A stretch of DNA of 64,000 nt from Pochonia chlamydosporia 170. Its lineage: Eukaryota > Ascomycota > Sordariomycetes > Hypocreales > Clavicipitaceae. The stretch covers positions 372,001 to 436,000 of the forward strand of contig NC_035791.1 of NCBI RefSeq assembly GCF_001653235.2. The letters run 5' to 3'. Every line of letters starts with the position of its first letter. Positions within the stretch are counted from its first letter, which is position 1. Below, piece by piece: positions 33,079-45,647 of the stretch. Both the position numbers and the translations under genes were made by a program. The notes below the pieces were generated by a model. That model did no database searches and had not been told where the DNA came from. It worked only from the letters and a program-made list of their open reading frames with translations.

Positions 33079-36000
33079 ATGCTCATATCCAACATGGCCC
33101 ACAGTACGCCCTCTATTTCCCAGAACGGCGGATCTCAGCAGTACCAAGTGCTGCTATTTGGCGATTTGTCGTCGTCGGGATTTGAGGAGGAGCTTCGACG
33201 TCTGTTGCATATTAAGACCAACCCCCTTCTATCTTCCTTCCTAGAACAAGTCGGCTTGTCTCTCAGGAGACTCATAGGCAACTTACCCTCTCGACAACAA
33301 GACCTGTTCCCTCGCTTTACGACCATCATTGATCTCGTACCTTGGATTGGGGGCACTCCAGGCACGCCAGTCCTCAGATTTTTCGCATTATGCGTTTATG
33401 AGATTGCACAATTTATTGTGTAAGATACCTTGGGCAAAGGATGGCAATTAGAAATTAGATCTAACAAAAACTAACTTACTTCCCAGAAGATATAGCAGCG
33501 ATTCCAACTCATATCCCTTGCCTACGCGTACATGTATTATTGGATCTTGCACGGGAGCTTTTGCTGCCGCGGCTATCAGCTGTTCTCAGACACTACCGGA
33601 ATTAATTCCAGTCGCTGTGGAAGCGTCCTTAGCCGCGTTTAGGACTGCACTCTGCTCTTGGTTAGCAGGTCAATATGAGTCTTCGCAACAGGCCACAGGT
33701 ACATCATGGTCGGCTGCTGTCAGACCGAAAGACATGAATGATTCAGTGGACTATCTGCTGAAAGAACTAGGTGCTGCTGGGGTAAGTTTCTTGTTCCTTT
33801 CCTCTTCCCAACTGCAAATGCCTGACAGTTTCTCTTAGACAGACTGTGGACGCTCCAGGCTTTACATAAGTGCCACAACACGAGACCAACTGACGACCAT
33901 AAGTGGTCCACCATCAGCATTGCAGGAATTCCTTTCCAAGGCGTCTGAAGGGCTGCGATCACGGTATCTGGATATCCAGTCGCCATTCCACGCGCCGAGC
34001 TTATTTGATGAGTTAGATGTGGACAACATTATTAGCCCGGTTGCCGAAGAAGCAGAGCCTCGTGTCCCGAAGATTCCACTTCTGTCATCATCAACGGGAG
34101 ATGTTATCAATGCCCCGTCCTTTGAACAGCTTCTTCGCCTGGTGGTGCACGAGACCCTTCGGCAACCAATTCGGTGGGAGATGGTGGTATCTTCGTGTTG
34201 CTTGCTCCTGGCCGAAGCGAAGACACAACAGTGCACCATCATTTCATTTTCAAGTCACGCTGCATCGATGCTCAGCAATGCCTTGACGGTCGACACTGAC
34301 ATGCAAGTGAGTGTTGAACACGTAGCACAGTCCCAGCGGCAATCGGACAGCTCTTCAGGTAGCTTTGCACATTCCAAGATTGCCATTATCGGCTACTCGG
34401 GTCGATTTCCTGACGCTGCTTCCAACGAAGCATTCTGGGAGCTGCTTCGCGCCGGACGAGATGTTCACCGCGAGATCCCAGCTGATCGCTTTAACTGGGA
34501 AACACACTATGATCCGACGGGCAAGCGCAAGAATAGCAGCCGCGTCAAGTATGGCTGCTTTATTGAGGAGCCAGGCGTATTTGATGCTCGCTTCTTTAAT
34601 ATGTCGCCGCGAGAGGCAGCAAATACAGATCCAGCGCAGCGGTTGGCCATCACGACCACTTTTGAAGCCATAGAAATGGCCGGGCTTGTGAGGAATCGTA
34701 CCCCAAGTACGCAACAGGATAGGGTTGGTGTCTTTTTTGGCACTACAAGCGATGACTGGCGTGAGGTGAACAGTGGCCAGGATGTCGACACCTATTTCAT
34801 CCCTGGAGGCAACCGTGCCTTCGTACCCGGCCGCATCAGGTGAGTGCTGGTTAACCGGGATTTCTGGGTCACCCTGGCTGATATCGTACATCTGACCTAT
34901 TTGCTCTATTTTATAGTTACTTCTTTCGATTTTCCGGTCCCAGCTTGAGTATCGATACAGCCTGCTCGTCCAGCTTCGCTGCAATCCAGACTGCCTGTAG
35001 CTACCTCTGGAGAGGCGAATGTGACACTGCCATCGCCGGGGGCACCAATATCCTTACGAATCCCGACAACTTCGCTGGATTGGACCGTGGCCACTTTCTC
35101 TCAACTACTGGTATGTTTAATGTCAAGCAAGACCGAAACCATCACACGTTTATCAAAGATTCCGTCTAACCCTGCCAGGGAACTGCAACCCGTTTGATGA
35201 TGAAGCCAGCGGGTATTGCCGTGCCGATGCCGTGGGATCAGTGATTCTTAAGCGGCTAGAAGATGCTGAAATAGATAATGATCCGATATTTGGTGTTATT
35301 GTTGGGACTAACACTAACCACTGTGGCCAGACCGACAGCATTACTCGTCCACATGAGGGAGATCAAGCAAGCGTGTTTAGACGCATTATGAGACATGCCA
35401 ATATCGAGCCCCTTGACATTAGTTATATTGAGATGCATGGCACAGGTACGCAGGCAGGTGACCTGACAGAAATGAATTCGGTTTTGTCAGTGTTTGTGCC
35501 AGGGACAAAGCGTACGCTCGCACAACCTCCCAGGCCACTGTATGTAGGCTCAGCAAAGGCAAATATTGGACATGCTGAATCGGCATCCGGAGTTTCGTCA
35601 TTGATCAAGGTGCTCATGATGATGAAGAACAGCGAGATTCCGCCGCACTGTGGAATCAAGACCCGCATCAACCACAACTACCCCCGGGATCTCGCTGAGC
35701 GCGGAGTACGCATCGCGCTTAGTCCAACCCCTTGGCTGAGAGAAGAGACTATTTCTGGTAAACGGTCAGTCTTTTTGAATAACTTCAGTGCCGCTGGTGG
35801 AAATACTGCTGTCTTGTTGGAGGATGCTCCTCAAACAGTCAACGCACCGAATGCCGGGGATGACGCCAGACCCGTACACCTCGTTGCAGTAACGGCCAAG
35901 ACCAAAAGCTCTCTACTTGGCAATCTCAAGGCGCTTTCATCATGGCTTGAGGAGAATCCAACCATTTCACTACCTGAGCTCTCGTACACCACGACAGCGC

Positions 36001-39000
36001 GCCGCATGCATCATAACTATAGGACAATAGTTTCGGGCGCGGACATACCGTCTGTTCTGTCCAATATCAAGAAACAAGTATCAGCACTGAGCCAGGCAGC
36101 CATTAGGCCGATCCCATCGTTAGAAAAGACTCCAAACTTGGTGTTTGCGTTTACTGGCCAGGGTACACTATACACGGGTCTAGGCAAGTCGCTCTACTTC
36201 ACCCATGCCTCATTCCGTTCAAGCATCCTTCGCCTGAATCGCCTCGCACAGAGCCAGGGATTTCCACCATTTATCGAACTAGTGGATGGTAGCCAGCCAG
36301 CGGAGAATGCGAAAGACACCAGGGCGGTAGTCTCACAGCTCGCCTTAACTTGCGTACAGATGGCCTTGTTTGAGCTCTGGGCAAGCTGGGGTCTGACTGC
36401 CTCAGCAGTAATCGGTCATAGCCTGGGAGAATACGCCGCAATGTACGCCGCAGGAGTCGTCACTGCAGCAGATGCCATCTATCTCGTTGGCTGCCGGGCA
36501 AACTTGCTTGAAGAGCATTGCTTGCCTGGTACCAATGCGATGCTTGCAGTCAAGGCACACTCGGATGCTGTGACGAAGTTGATTCGCAATACTGGCTGCG
36601 AACTCGCGTGTGCCAATCAACCAACAGGTCATGTAATAAGTGGCCGGATCGAAGATATTTGTCGTACTGAGAGTAAAGCTGCCGCTGCGGGTCTAGAGAC
36701 TATCAGATTGGAGCTTCCATATGCATTTCACTCAGCTCATGTCGAACCCATTCTCGCCCCGTTCAAGGCCGCCGCATCACGAGGAGTGACGTATTGTGCA
36801 CCTACGATTCCCATCATGTCACCCTTGGAATCCAGAGTGGTTCACGCTGGAGAGATTGGCGTATTTGATGCATCTTACCTTGTCAGTGCCTGTCGTGGCA
36901 CCGTTGATTACCGAGGCGCTCTTGAGGCGGCCAGAACAGACGGGTTGGTCAATGAGCGTACCGTTTGGCTCGAGGTCGGAGCCCATCCTTCATGTGGTGG
37001 CATGATAAAGGGTACACTTGGAACCGAATCCAGCACTTTAGCATCGCTACGGAAGAACGTCGATGCCTACAAGACACTGGCTTCGTCGCTCCAGAGCCTG
37101 TACCTGGTGGGATTCGACATCGCTTGGAATGAATACCATCGGCATTTCCCGTCTTCCCAAAGGGTTATCGAACTCCCTAGATATGCCTGGGATTTGAAAA
37201 ATTACTGGATAAAGTACAGAAACGACTTTTGTCTGGCCAAAGGCGAAGGCCTAGTGCCGGCGTCGAGCGAAGAAGTTGCTCCTCGACATACCCTAGAAGC
37301 GCCGGACACGCCGCAGTATAAATACCTATCGCCATCAGTGCAGAAGGTGCTCGAGGTGTCTCATGGTAAAGAGCTGTCGTCACTACTGATAGAGTCTGAC
37401 GTATTCAACGAGAGATTGCTGCCTGTCTTCCAAGGCCATGTGGTAAATGGCACTCAACTCTGTCCTTCGGTAAGCTATAAACCGGCCTCTCTGGCGGTTC
37501 ATGAATACTTACAGTCCATCGTTTTAGTCCTTGTATGCCGACATTGCCTTGACCATGGCGCAATACATGCTCCAAGGTCCGGGCCTGTCGTCCTCAACAA
37601 CGGGTCTCGACCTGACGGATGTTAAGGTTGACGCGCCTCTCATTGCTCAACCTACAGAAAATACGCATCTCTTCCGCGTCTCCGCAAAAGCAGCCTGGAC
37701 CAATAATCTGATATCCATGTCGATCTTCAGTGTCAATAGCAGAGGTGAGCGTACAACGTCGCATGCCAAACTCGAAGTGCGGGTTGTGCCGGAGCAGAAT
37801 TGGATTTACGACTGGAAGCGCAATACTCACTTGATCATGTCTCGTATAGAAGCATTGAATCAGGGCATTCATGGGGGCAACAGCCACAAGCTGAAGCGTG
37901 GAATGGTCTACAGGCTATTCGGGGCGGTGGTGGAGTATAGCAAGGAGTACCAGGGTATGGAGGAGGTGGTTCTGGATAGCGAGAGGCTCGAGGCAGTGTC
38001 AACTGTCAATTTTCAGACTGCAGAGGACGGCTTTGTGGTAAACCCACACTGGATTGATAGCCTTGGAGGCATTGCAGGCTTCGTCATGAACGGCAATGAT
38101 GCTGTCGAAAGCAAGAAGCAAGTGTTCATTAACCACGGATGGGAGCGACTACGAATCGCAGAAAAGCTGGACCAAACTAAAACATACCATGCATACAATA
38201 GAATGCAGCGAGCTGAGAAGAGAATGTATGTGGGTGATACATACGTCCTGCATGAGGAACGTATCGTGGCAATTATCGAAGGGGTAAAGGTAATGTCTCT
38301 CCATGTCGTATTAGTTACACAGTTTGGCGCCCACTGCCAACGGAATACCAACTTTTTTGTAGGGAAAAACGCTGACAGAGCTGTTTCATAGTTTCAAGGA
38401 ATTCCGCGTCAAGTCCTTGACCGTGTTCTGCCTCACCAAACTTCATCTAGTCGACCGGCACAAGCGAATGGTTCCCAAAAGACCCGCACGAAAGCAGCTG
38501 ATGTATTGGAACAAGGACTTCAGGACGCATACTCGATAGAGAGTGCCCTAAAATCGGGAGATAAAGCCAGACCTTCATCTACACTTGTTGGCACAATCTT
38601 AACCATCATCTGCCAGGAAGTTGGGCTCTCCCTAGTCGAACTACAACCGGAGAGCGAATTTACTGAACTTGGGGTTGATTCGCTTCTTTCACTCACTATT
38701 GTGACAAGAGTTCGTGAGGAGTTGCAGGTAGATCTCTCGCCGTCTCTTTTTGTCGACTACCCAACAGTCGCAAGTCTGGAGGCCTTGGTTGGAACCCAAA
38801 CACCGGATTCAGGTGACGATATAAGAACGCCAGCTTCACATTGTGACTCTCCTATCACTAGCTGTAGTGAAGACACCAATATTACCGTCCCAATATCTGG
38901 GGTCGAGCCCGGTGTTGCTAGCGGGGTCCCTGAGCGTGTAAAGGAAACACTCGCGATTCTTAGACGCGCGATAGCGGAGGAGACAGGCGTGTCACTTGCC

Positions 39001-40095
39001 GACTTAGTCCCTTCCACTTGTCTTGCCGACATAGGTATCGATTCACTACTCTCTCTCACCATCATGGCCAAGATTGATGAGACCCTCGGGGACTCGATAC
39101 CCCGTGAACTCATTGCGAACCACACCACTCTCCAAGAGGTGGAAGAGGCGGTCCTCGGCTCACTGGGGTTGACCCTATTGAAAGACAAACCAGCGGCCTC
39201 CCAATCTTGCAGTGCATCACAAGACTACCTGTGTGAGGGACATCATTTGGAGAATTGCCAGCCTGCCGTTTCCTCGCCACCGAACGCAACATCTATCCTC
39301 TTGTCTGGTTCTACAGACACTGCGAGATCTCTCTTGTTCTTGCTTCCAGATGGTTCCGGATCTGCCGCCTCCTATGCCGCGCTGGCGCCTAGTATCGGCT
39401 ATGGGATTGCTGTTTATGGTCTCAACTGCCCATGGCGGAAAACGGCAGAGGAAATGACGCGCTTAGATATCGATATGGCCACCCTCGCAGCAAAGTATGT
39501 CATTGAGATCAGACGGCTACTTCATCAACGCCACAAGTCCAACGCCCGCCAGCTTCCTTTCGCTATTGGTGGTTGGTCCGCAGGCGGTATCATTGCGGTC
39601 GAAGCAGCCCGCTACCTGAAAGGCTTAGGAGAGAGCGTGGACAAGCTCATCTTGCTCGACTCGCCGAATCCTATTGGGCTGCAGAATCCGCCACAGAGGA
39701 TGTACGACTTCTTTGACTCTATTGGCATCTTCGGCGGTGGGCGCAACAGAATGCCTGACTGGCTGCGGTCGCACTTCAGCGCGTTCATCCATATCCTTGA
39801 TAAATATGAACCCACGGCGATGCCGGATGCTCCACCGACACTCGTGGTGTATGCAAGGGATGGCGTTTGCAAGGACCCCAACGGACCTCGTCCCGAAATA
39901 CGCCCCGATGATCCTCGCGAGATGCTGTGGTTACTGAATAACAGGACAGACTTTACTGCCGGTGGCTGGTCAAGTTTGCTTGGGAGGTCGAATCTAACCA
40001 TACGGGTTATGGACGATGTCAACCACTTTAGCCTCATGGATGCGGGTCCTGGTATGAAGACACTAGGCGATACTATTGAAGGCTTTTTGTCTTGA
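33079..40095 (+). CDS. Non-reducing polyketide synthase, SAT-KS-AT-PT-ACP-ACP-TE
   Basis: Core enzyme, about 2195 aa. Seven exons are inferred: 33079-33419, 33487-33781, 33839-34839, 34917-35110, 35179-37469, 37528-38289 and 38392-40095; all phases agree. SAT (about 1-360) has GSCTGAF. KS (about 390-815) has SIDTACSSS (Cys about 562), HGTGTQ and [12 protein letters not shown] (about 930-1240) has FTGQG and [11 protein letters not shown] (about 1330-1640) has GHVVNG and HWIDSLGG with catalytic His and Asp. Two ACPs carry GVDSLLSL (about 1721) and GIDSLLSL (about 1842). TE (about 1940-2195) has GGWSAGG (Ser about 2024) and VNHFSLM. All catalytic residues look intact. The second Met at 33094 is an alternative start. 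The tandem ACPs and TE match synthases of orsellinate, naphthopyrone, melanin or perylenequinone precursors; chain length cannot be set by eye. Confidence 0.97.
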
Positions 40096-40430
40096 GGAGG
40101 TCCCGAGATGAGGATGCAAATAAGGAAATGTTATATTACATTGCCTACACGGTTTAAGATCCTTGTATTTACTTACATACAGAGTGCAAGTGGCACAAGA
40201 CAGGAACTTTTGGCCAAATGTGTATGGCCAGGTGGAAAGAGTGTTCTGTACGGTTATTTCGGTTAGATGTCGCTGTTAGTATAAGAGGAAGGCGTTTCCT
40301 TGAATCTGTCAATTCCATCATTATCGGGTTTACCTGTCTAATTTGACTATCATAAAACTCGTGTTTGAATGCACGTTGCCATGTATGCTACAACTTCCCT
40401 GAACCCTTGCAATAGTTCGGAAAGCATACC
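40096..40430. other. 3' flank of the PKS, no gene seen
   Basis: An AT-rich spacer marking the end of the recognisable biosynthetic cluster and the start of a relic-rich zone. Confidence 0.5.
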
Positions 40431-40439
40431 TATTTTTGC

Positions 40440-41420
40440 AGAGGGGTCTTATGAGTGTCCCGGCAGAAGCAAGTACATGCCTGTTGAAGCTTCATGTCTC
40501 ACATCAGGCTGTCAGCTATCACGACTTCAAGACGGGGTAAGTCGCTGCTTTTTACTATGCTACAAAAATCCTGCGATAATCCAGTTGACGGCAATGAAGG
40601 GTCGTTAAAGTCTAACTCGGATGGCAATTGGTCAATGGCCGAGCACAACTTCATGGAATGAGACGGCATCCACAACTGGTATACATTCCTGGTAAATCTA
40701 TATGCTGTCTATTTTTCTTTGCCATCTAATTCTGTAAAGAAGCATTCGCGAATTGGGTAACGGTAGTACACTGTGTTCTTTCCGTTTCTCACAGCATAGT
40801 GGCCGTAGATACGCACTAACCCATAGTCGTGCGAGATTAAATAAGCCAAGATCTATCGGTGGCCTTTGTTTTCGCGTTTAACAGCACGAAAGAGCTTGGT
40901 GACAGCTCGTATAGCTAGAGTCATGCTGTAAGCATTCTAACGATTGGCCACGTCTAGGACAGCGTCGCCGCGCTTTACCTTGTATGTTAGGAACGGGGAA
41001 GTACTTATAGTAGGCCGCCATAAAGAACAGCTGGTCTCCACTGATAAATTCGTCTATAAATGGTGCTAGTTTGGGTCAGCTGGCTATCGCTAAGTACCTC
41101 GCGCCTAAAGCCAAGAGAGTAGTCTGACTGGGACTTAGTCCCAGTCAATACGATTGAATTGTTACAGCCTTTATTAATGCTTTCTACTAGAATTTTAAGG
41201 TGTCTTGCACCTCGTATGCTCAAAATTTCCGCCGGGGGGAACAATCAATGGTGTGAGATTCCGCATTATTCTCGAGCCATAGCAAGTATCCAGCTCGCAT
41301 CGGCAACCATAAACCTTGTACTGTTGTTAGTATTGGTAAGCCATATTGTTCTGAGACCACAAACCATTGGACAAATATGGCCTGGAACTGGCATCCAGAC
41401 GAGTCTAACTGGCTCACGTA
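40440..41420 (-). pseudogene. Decayed DUF7924-type fungal gene
   Basis: Read on the minus strand, pieces in all three frames line up with a family common in Pezizomycotina (PD-(D/E)XK-like DUF7924; recalled from family knowledge). In order: RGARHLKILVESINKG and SDYSLGFRREVLSD (about 41230-41095), then LAPFIDEFISGDQLFFMAAY (about 41070-41010), then GDAVLDVAN, NAYSMTLAIRAVTKLFRAVK, LVRIYGHYAV and WMPSHSMKLCSAIDQLPSE down to about 40610. At least two frameshifts and three TAG stops are present. The stops replace expected Gln, Gln/Glu and Trp codons, the pattern left by C-to-T/G-to-A change. The gene is not functional. Confidence 0.75.
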
Positions 41421-44214
41421 GGTACGGGATATTTACGTGCCAACGTTGCTCATTATATTACCGAACGAAGCGTAAAACACGAGTCGTTAACGGGCTTCTC
41501 TCGGAAGGCTCCAGAGCAAGAAAAGGTAGCAACGGTAAAGATGCAGCCTATAAGCAAGATCGCCGAGCACGATCGCTCCGTGACGCTGATAGCGTTGAGC
41601 TGGTCGCCTGTAAGTTAACTCATGGTTGCTGGGTTGCTTATAAACAGCACCGCCAGCTACATTTATTGGCTGCGGAAGGTCTCAAGATTTCTGTCGGGTA
41701 TAATAGTACTATAACTGTCCATGTGTTCGTACATGGTCGATACGTATATCGAAGTAGGAGAATGACGCGATAATGCTTTGGCAGCTATAGACTTCGTATT
41801 AGTGGTTGCCGCGACGAATTATGGTAATACGGTATTACAGTTAGTTCCAGGATTTCACCCATCGTTCCTGCAGTTGTCACCAAGACCGTTGTTCATAAGA
41901 TTTCGAGCATTGATCACACCGCTCTTCTCAAAACCAGCTCTCGTGGACAATACCGATTCTTCGGTATGACGACGCTTTCAACAGGCCAGCGTGCCAGATT
42001 TGCGGCCACAGAGACACAGCGTGCTGGCAGTGGCGTTCGCATAACCATGGCCATTATGCCAGAAAATACTGCCTGGCCCCCGGCACCTGCTTGACTCACA
42101 ACTATGAATGCGCGAGTATAATTCTAATCACCGGCCATGCCGTTGCAGCTTATTAAACCTGGAACCCATCAACCCTCGTCGTCATCGCACTTGGTAAGGA
42201 GCTTCCCAAAACCCGCGGGCTCCAAACTCCCTCTCTAAGCTTCACAGTCAGTACCGAGCCTTGAGATATTCTGTCAACGGAATGTAACCTGTACTATCTC
42301 TCTGCATCAGCGGAGCGTTCCTTTTTGCTGGAATGACCTAGCGGTCTTTTTTTTTTTTTTTTTTTGACATATTCTAGGCGGCCCATGCAATTTCTGGTCG
42401 GAACCGTGTTTTGCTGTATATTGTTCTTATGTGCTTAAATGGTTTTTCAAAGGTGGATACTAGTATTAGGCTGATTGGCTTCGGTGAGGCACATTTAATA
42501 CTGAATTGCCAAGGCTATCCTCTTAAGCCGCATCATGCATTAAATCCAGTAGATATTGGGCAGTTGAATGAAGGATACTACTGTGTTATCAATAGATCCA
42601 GCCCGGATGTACGGTAGTTTAACACAGTGCAGTGGCGCATTCTACCGTCGTGTGTCGGCGGCTGCGTAGTGTCGTTGTTGTTTGAGGTTTCCCTACCCGT
42701 CGCGCGTTGATGGTTTTGGTGTTGTTTTAAATAAACGTTATATCTAGCGTATATTATATTGTGGTTTCTTTCCTTTTGTTAAACGAGCTGGGCCAAGAGG
42801 TCGTTCGATACCTACTTGATGCTCACACGATCCTTCAACTCCGGTCAGCCACAGCAACGTCACGCCTGATAGCACTACTTTCGTAAGGTCAAGAGTTCTG
42901 GCATTTTACTGCGCTGTACCCCTCATAAGTAACAGAGTGCGATGCATGGGTATTATGTGGCGTGCCGTCGATTGAAAGAGGCGTTTTATGCTATAGCTGT
43001 GACAAAGGAAAGGGGGAACGCTGCTGCAACTACTTTTTAGATGGACGAGACTGCCAATACGTGTATTCTTTTCGGCAGCGCGATCGCAAAAGCCTATCGA
43101 ACCGTTCGTCCTGCTGTAGGCCGGCTCAGCCGTCTTAATTTTGACGACTGAGATGTGGTAGAAATTCTGCTGAATAGGTCAAATTCTTGTAACGGTACGA
43201 GTGCACGAACAAGGTCGAGTGCGACTTGGATGAAGCGATTATTCACAAGGAGAAAAAGAGAACCCGTAAAGGAACTCTGGCTGAAGCTATTTACACAATG
43301 CTCACAAAGTGAGACATTCATTAAACGGGCAGGTCACATGATTCCCTCACAATTCTGAACTAAACACTGCGATAGTGATGACTATTTGAGCGTTCGTGAC
43401 GGATACACTTGCACGAGGATTTTCAGGGCGAATCTCTGGTCAGGTGCACACCTCAAGTAGACAAACGAGGTGTGGGCATGCGTGGTAACTTGATCTGATG
43501 GCACAGCTGCTATCCGGCGGGCTATTCGGAATTGCGACGGGCTCCAAATATTCCACCGATAGGTAATATCTCAGACGTTATTACCTCGTGTCAGCTGTGG
43601 TGAGGAATTTGCCTTACAAATGAAGTAGCACAAGCCTAGTATTCGGTACAGCCGAACTTGCTAAGAAGTCCATATCTTGCCATACACGGGTATACTACGC
43701 TGACCGGCTGCCGTTTCCTGCTGGCGGCCTTAACCCCGAAGCAAGCGGATAATAAGCTTTGATACTTAATATACAAAGCTTGTGAGCTTTAAGGGGAACA
43801 AGTCAGGAGAAAATTCATGCCGAAAGCTCCACGACATGACCTTTACTGGCTTGCCACACTCCCTCACTATAAAGAGGATAGAATTCTGTGCTAAAGGTAG
43901 CACGGCCAAAGTAAACAGCTGTACTGCACCTCTTACTGTGACATTTAAATTCACCTTTTCCATTCCAACAGCCAAGCACGGGAGTTAGGATTGGCGCATT
44001 TCGGGAACTCCTTGGCCTAAGAACAGATGGTGGACGGATGGTAGGAGGGGGCTGGTGTGTTGGTAGGGGTTACATTTGGCTAAACTGCCGAGGTAGTGGG
44101 CGTGTGCAAGGTTGTAATTTGAGCGAGTGGCTGAAGTTACGGTCCTGGCTTGAAAGTTTGACGCTTTAGAGTTGCTAGCTTATTGGCAGTCGGGAGATCG
44201 CTCAAATAAAGAAA
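41421..44214. other. Gene-poor relic region
   Basis: Only short open frames are present. A T run of about 20 bases lies near 42346-42365. A Cys-rich coding-like patch lies at about 42950-43135. No intact gene is recognised. It probably consists of decayed repeats. Confidence 0.5.
42950..43135 (+). pseudogene. Cys-rich coding-like fragment
   Basis: One frame is open for about 60 codons and ends at TAA, with the spaced cysteines C-x2-C-x7-C-C-x8-C (CYSCDKGKGERC, then FLDGRDCQYV) and a basic RQRDRKSLSNRSS stretch. It could be a remnant of a zinc-binding protein; the family is not recognised and there is no clear start. Confidence 0.25.
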
Positions 44215-45647
44215 ATGATGTATCACTTCTTGAACATGTTCTGGTGCCACAGCTATTCCAACCAGCTTGACAAGGTCAGCATTATTTCGCATCGCAGAAT
44301 CCACTCTATCTCATTCAAGTTCAACACTCGGGTTATATTTCTACGATGGACTGGTTCTGGAGAAAACAGACTCTTTTGTCACTTACCGGCAACTACTATG
44401 TCTCCACAACGACTTCTTCCTGTGTCCATCGTGTCTCGTCATGCCGGTTCTCAAGAATCAAGACTGGATCGCAGCTTGTGCACGACAGCGTCTATGCTTT
44501 GTATGTTTTGGTTGGCCTTTATATTCGGTACGCATATCGAAGAAAACGTTATCAATAAACTCCTACCCATATCCTAGGAACCCGCGCGAAGCGCTTGCGA
44601 CTTCATAATTTAGCTCCCATAAGGTGGTTCCGTCTTATAAGAATATTGCTTTATATCTTCTCAATATGTTTTGTCTTTACGACAGCAATTTTGACGAGTG
44701 GGTTTGGTCTTGCATCAACTCGTGACTGCTCTGTAGCTGTCTTTGCCTGCCGCGTGTTTTACTTTGGGAATAAAATAATGATGTACTTGTTTATGGTATG
44801 GTTTAAAATCCCTTCGAAGAATACGTAATCGCCCGCCGTGTCTGCGCACAAATGGCTAATCTGCTGTAGATTGAGCGTGCTCACATAATTCGGGCCCCGT
44901 ACGAAAAGAGAATGAAGGACAAAGTCTGGATCACATGCATGCTTGTTCTTATCACCGGCTTTGGTGCAATTTCAGTTACTGCCTTTGTATGGCCAAATTC
45001 AGAGGTATCTCCTGAGGACAGGAAATGCAGGATCGGCCAACTTCTCAAAGTCACCGTCCCTTTGCTCACATATGACATTATTATCAATGTCAGCCTCACA
45101 ACACTCTTTGTCCACCTTCTTCACCCATTTTTAGCCCCCAAAGGGAACAGAGTCTCGCTAGGACACTCCTTATCTTCACCAAATCAAGACCGTGTAATAG
45201 GAAGGCTACGGAGGCTAGTTATGAAAACGATCATCGGAGCAATTCTCATTATGGTTCCCACATTGGCAAATCTGAGCGGTATGCTCATCACGAAAGGCCG
45301 AGAGCAAGGATGGATGTGTCTCACTCTTTGTACTCTTGACGGCAAGTCCCGCTATGCACCACCTCAGGTTGTATGATCCAGACTAACAGTATCTAGTTAC
45401 ATGGACAGTTACGGTGGTTCATTGGTTAACTGCTAACAGCCAAGACGTCGACGATGATCTACGCAGCTACTATCGTAGCTACCATCGCAGCCTCCATGGC
45501 AACAATCTTACGCCGCAGTCCCGGGCTATTAGCGACAGTCTTGGTCCATTCAAGAACACTACCAAGCCAGAGCCAGTGGCGCTGACAGGGAGCGCAAGTC
45601 CCGAAGTACTTACGCGACCACCGCCAGTCTGCATGACTGCGCCTTAA
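44215..45647 (+). CDS. Multi-pass integral membrane protein (7TM-like), putative
   Basis: Four exons are inferred: 44215-44527, 44578-44795, 44870-45341 and 45397-45647, giving about 417 aa in continuous phase. Hydrophobic segments include SMLCMFWLAFIFG, LIRILLYIFSICFVFTTAIL, WITCMLVLITGFGAISVTAF, VTVPLLTYDIIINVSLTTLF and IGAILIMVPTLANLSGMLI, then VTWTVTVVHWL. The FMIERAHIIRAPYEKRMKDK loop recurs in uncharacterised fungal 7TM-like proteins (family memory). The last intron appears to be GC-AG (donor GCAAGT). The N-terminal 70 residues look less natural, so the true start may be at 44398 or in an unseen exon. It is the only intact-looking gene in an otherwise decayed zone. Confidence 0.7.

Noticed and set aside
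10809..40095. Naming the product as oosporein, bikaverin, a naphthopyrone or a cercosporin-like compound
   Set aside because: Single genes resemble parts of those clusters, but the full set does not match any of them by eye, and chain length cannot be read from the PT and TE domains without alignment.
41159..41773. 204-codon open frame on the plus strand
   Set aside because: It overlaps antisense to the DUF7924-type relic, where the minus strand carries the family-like segments; it shows no motif itself.
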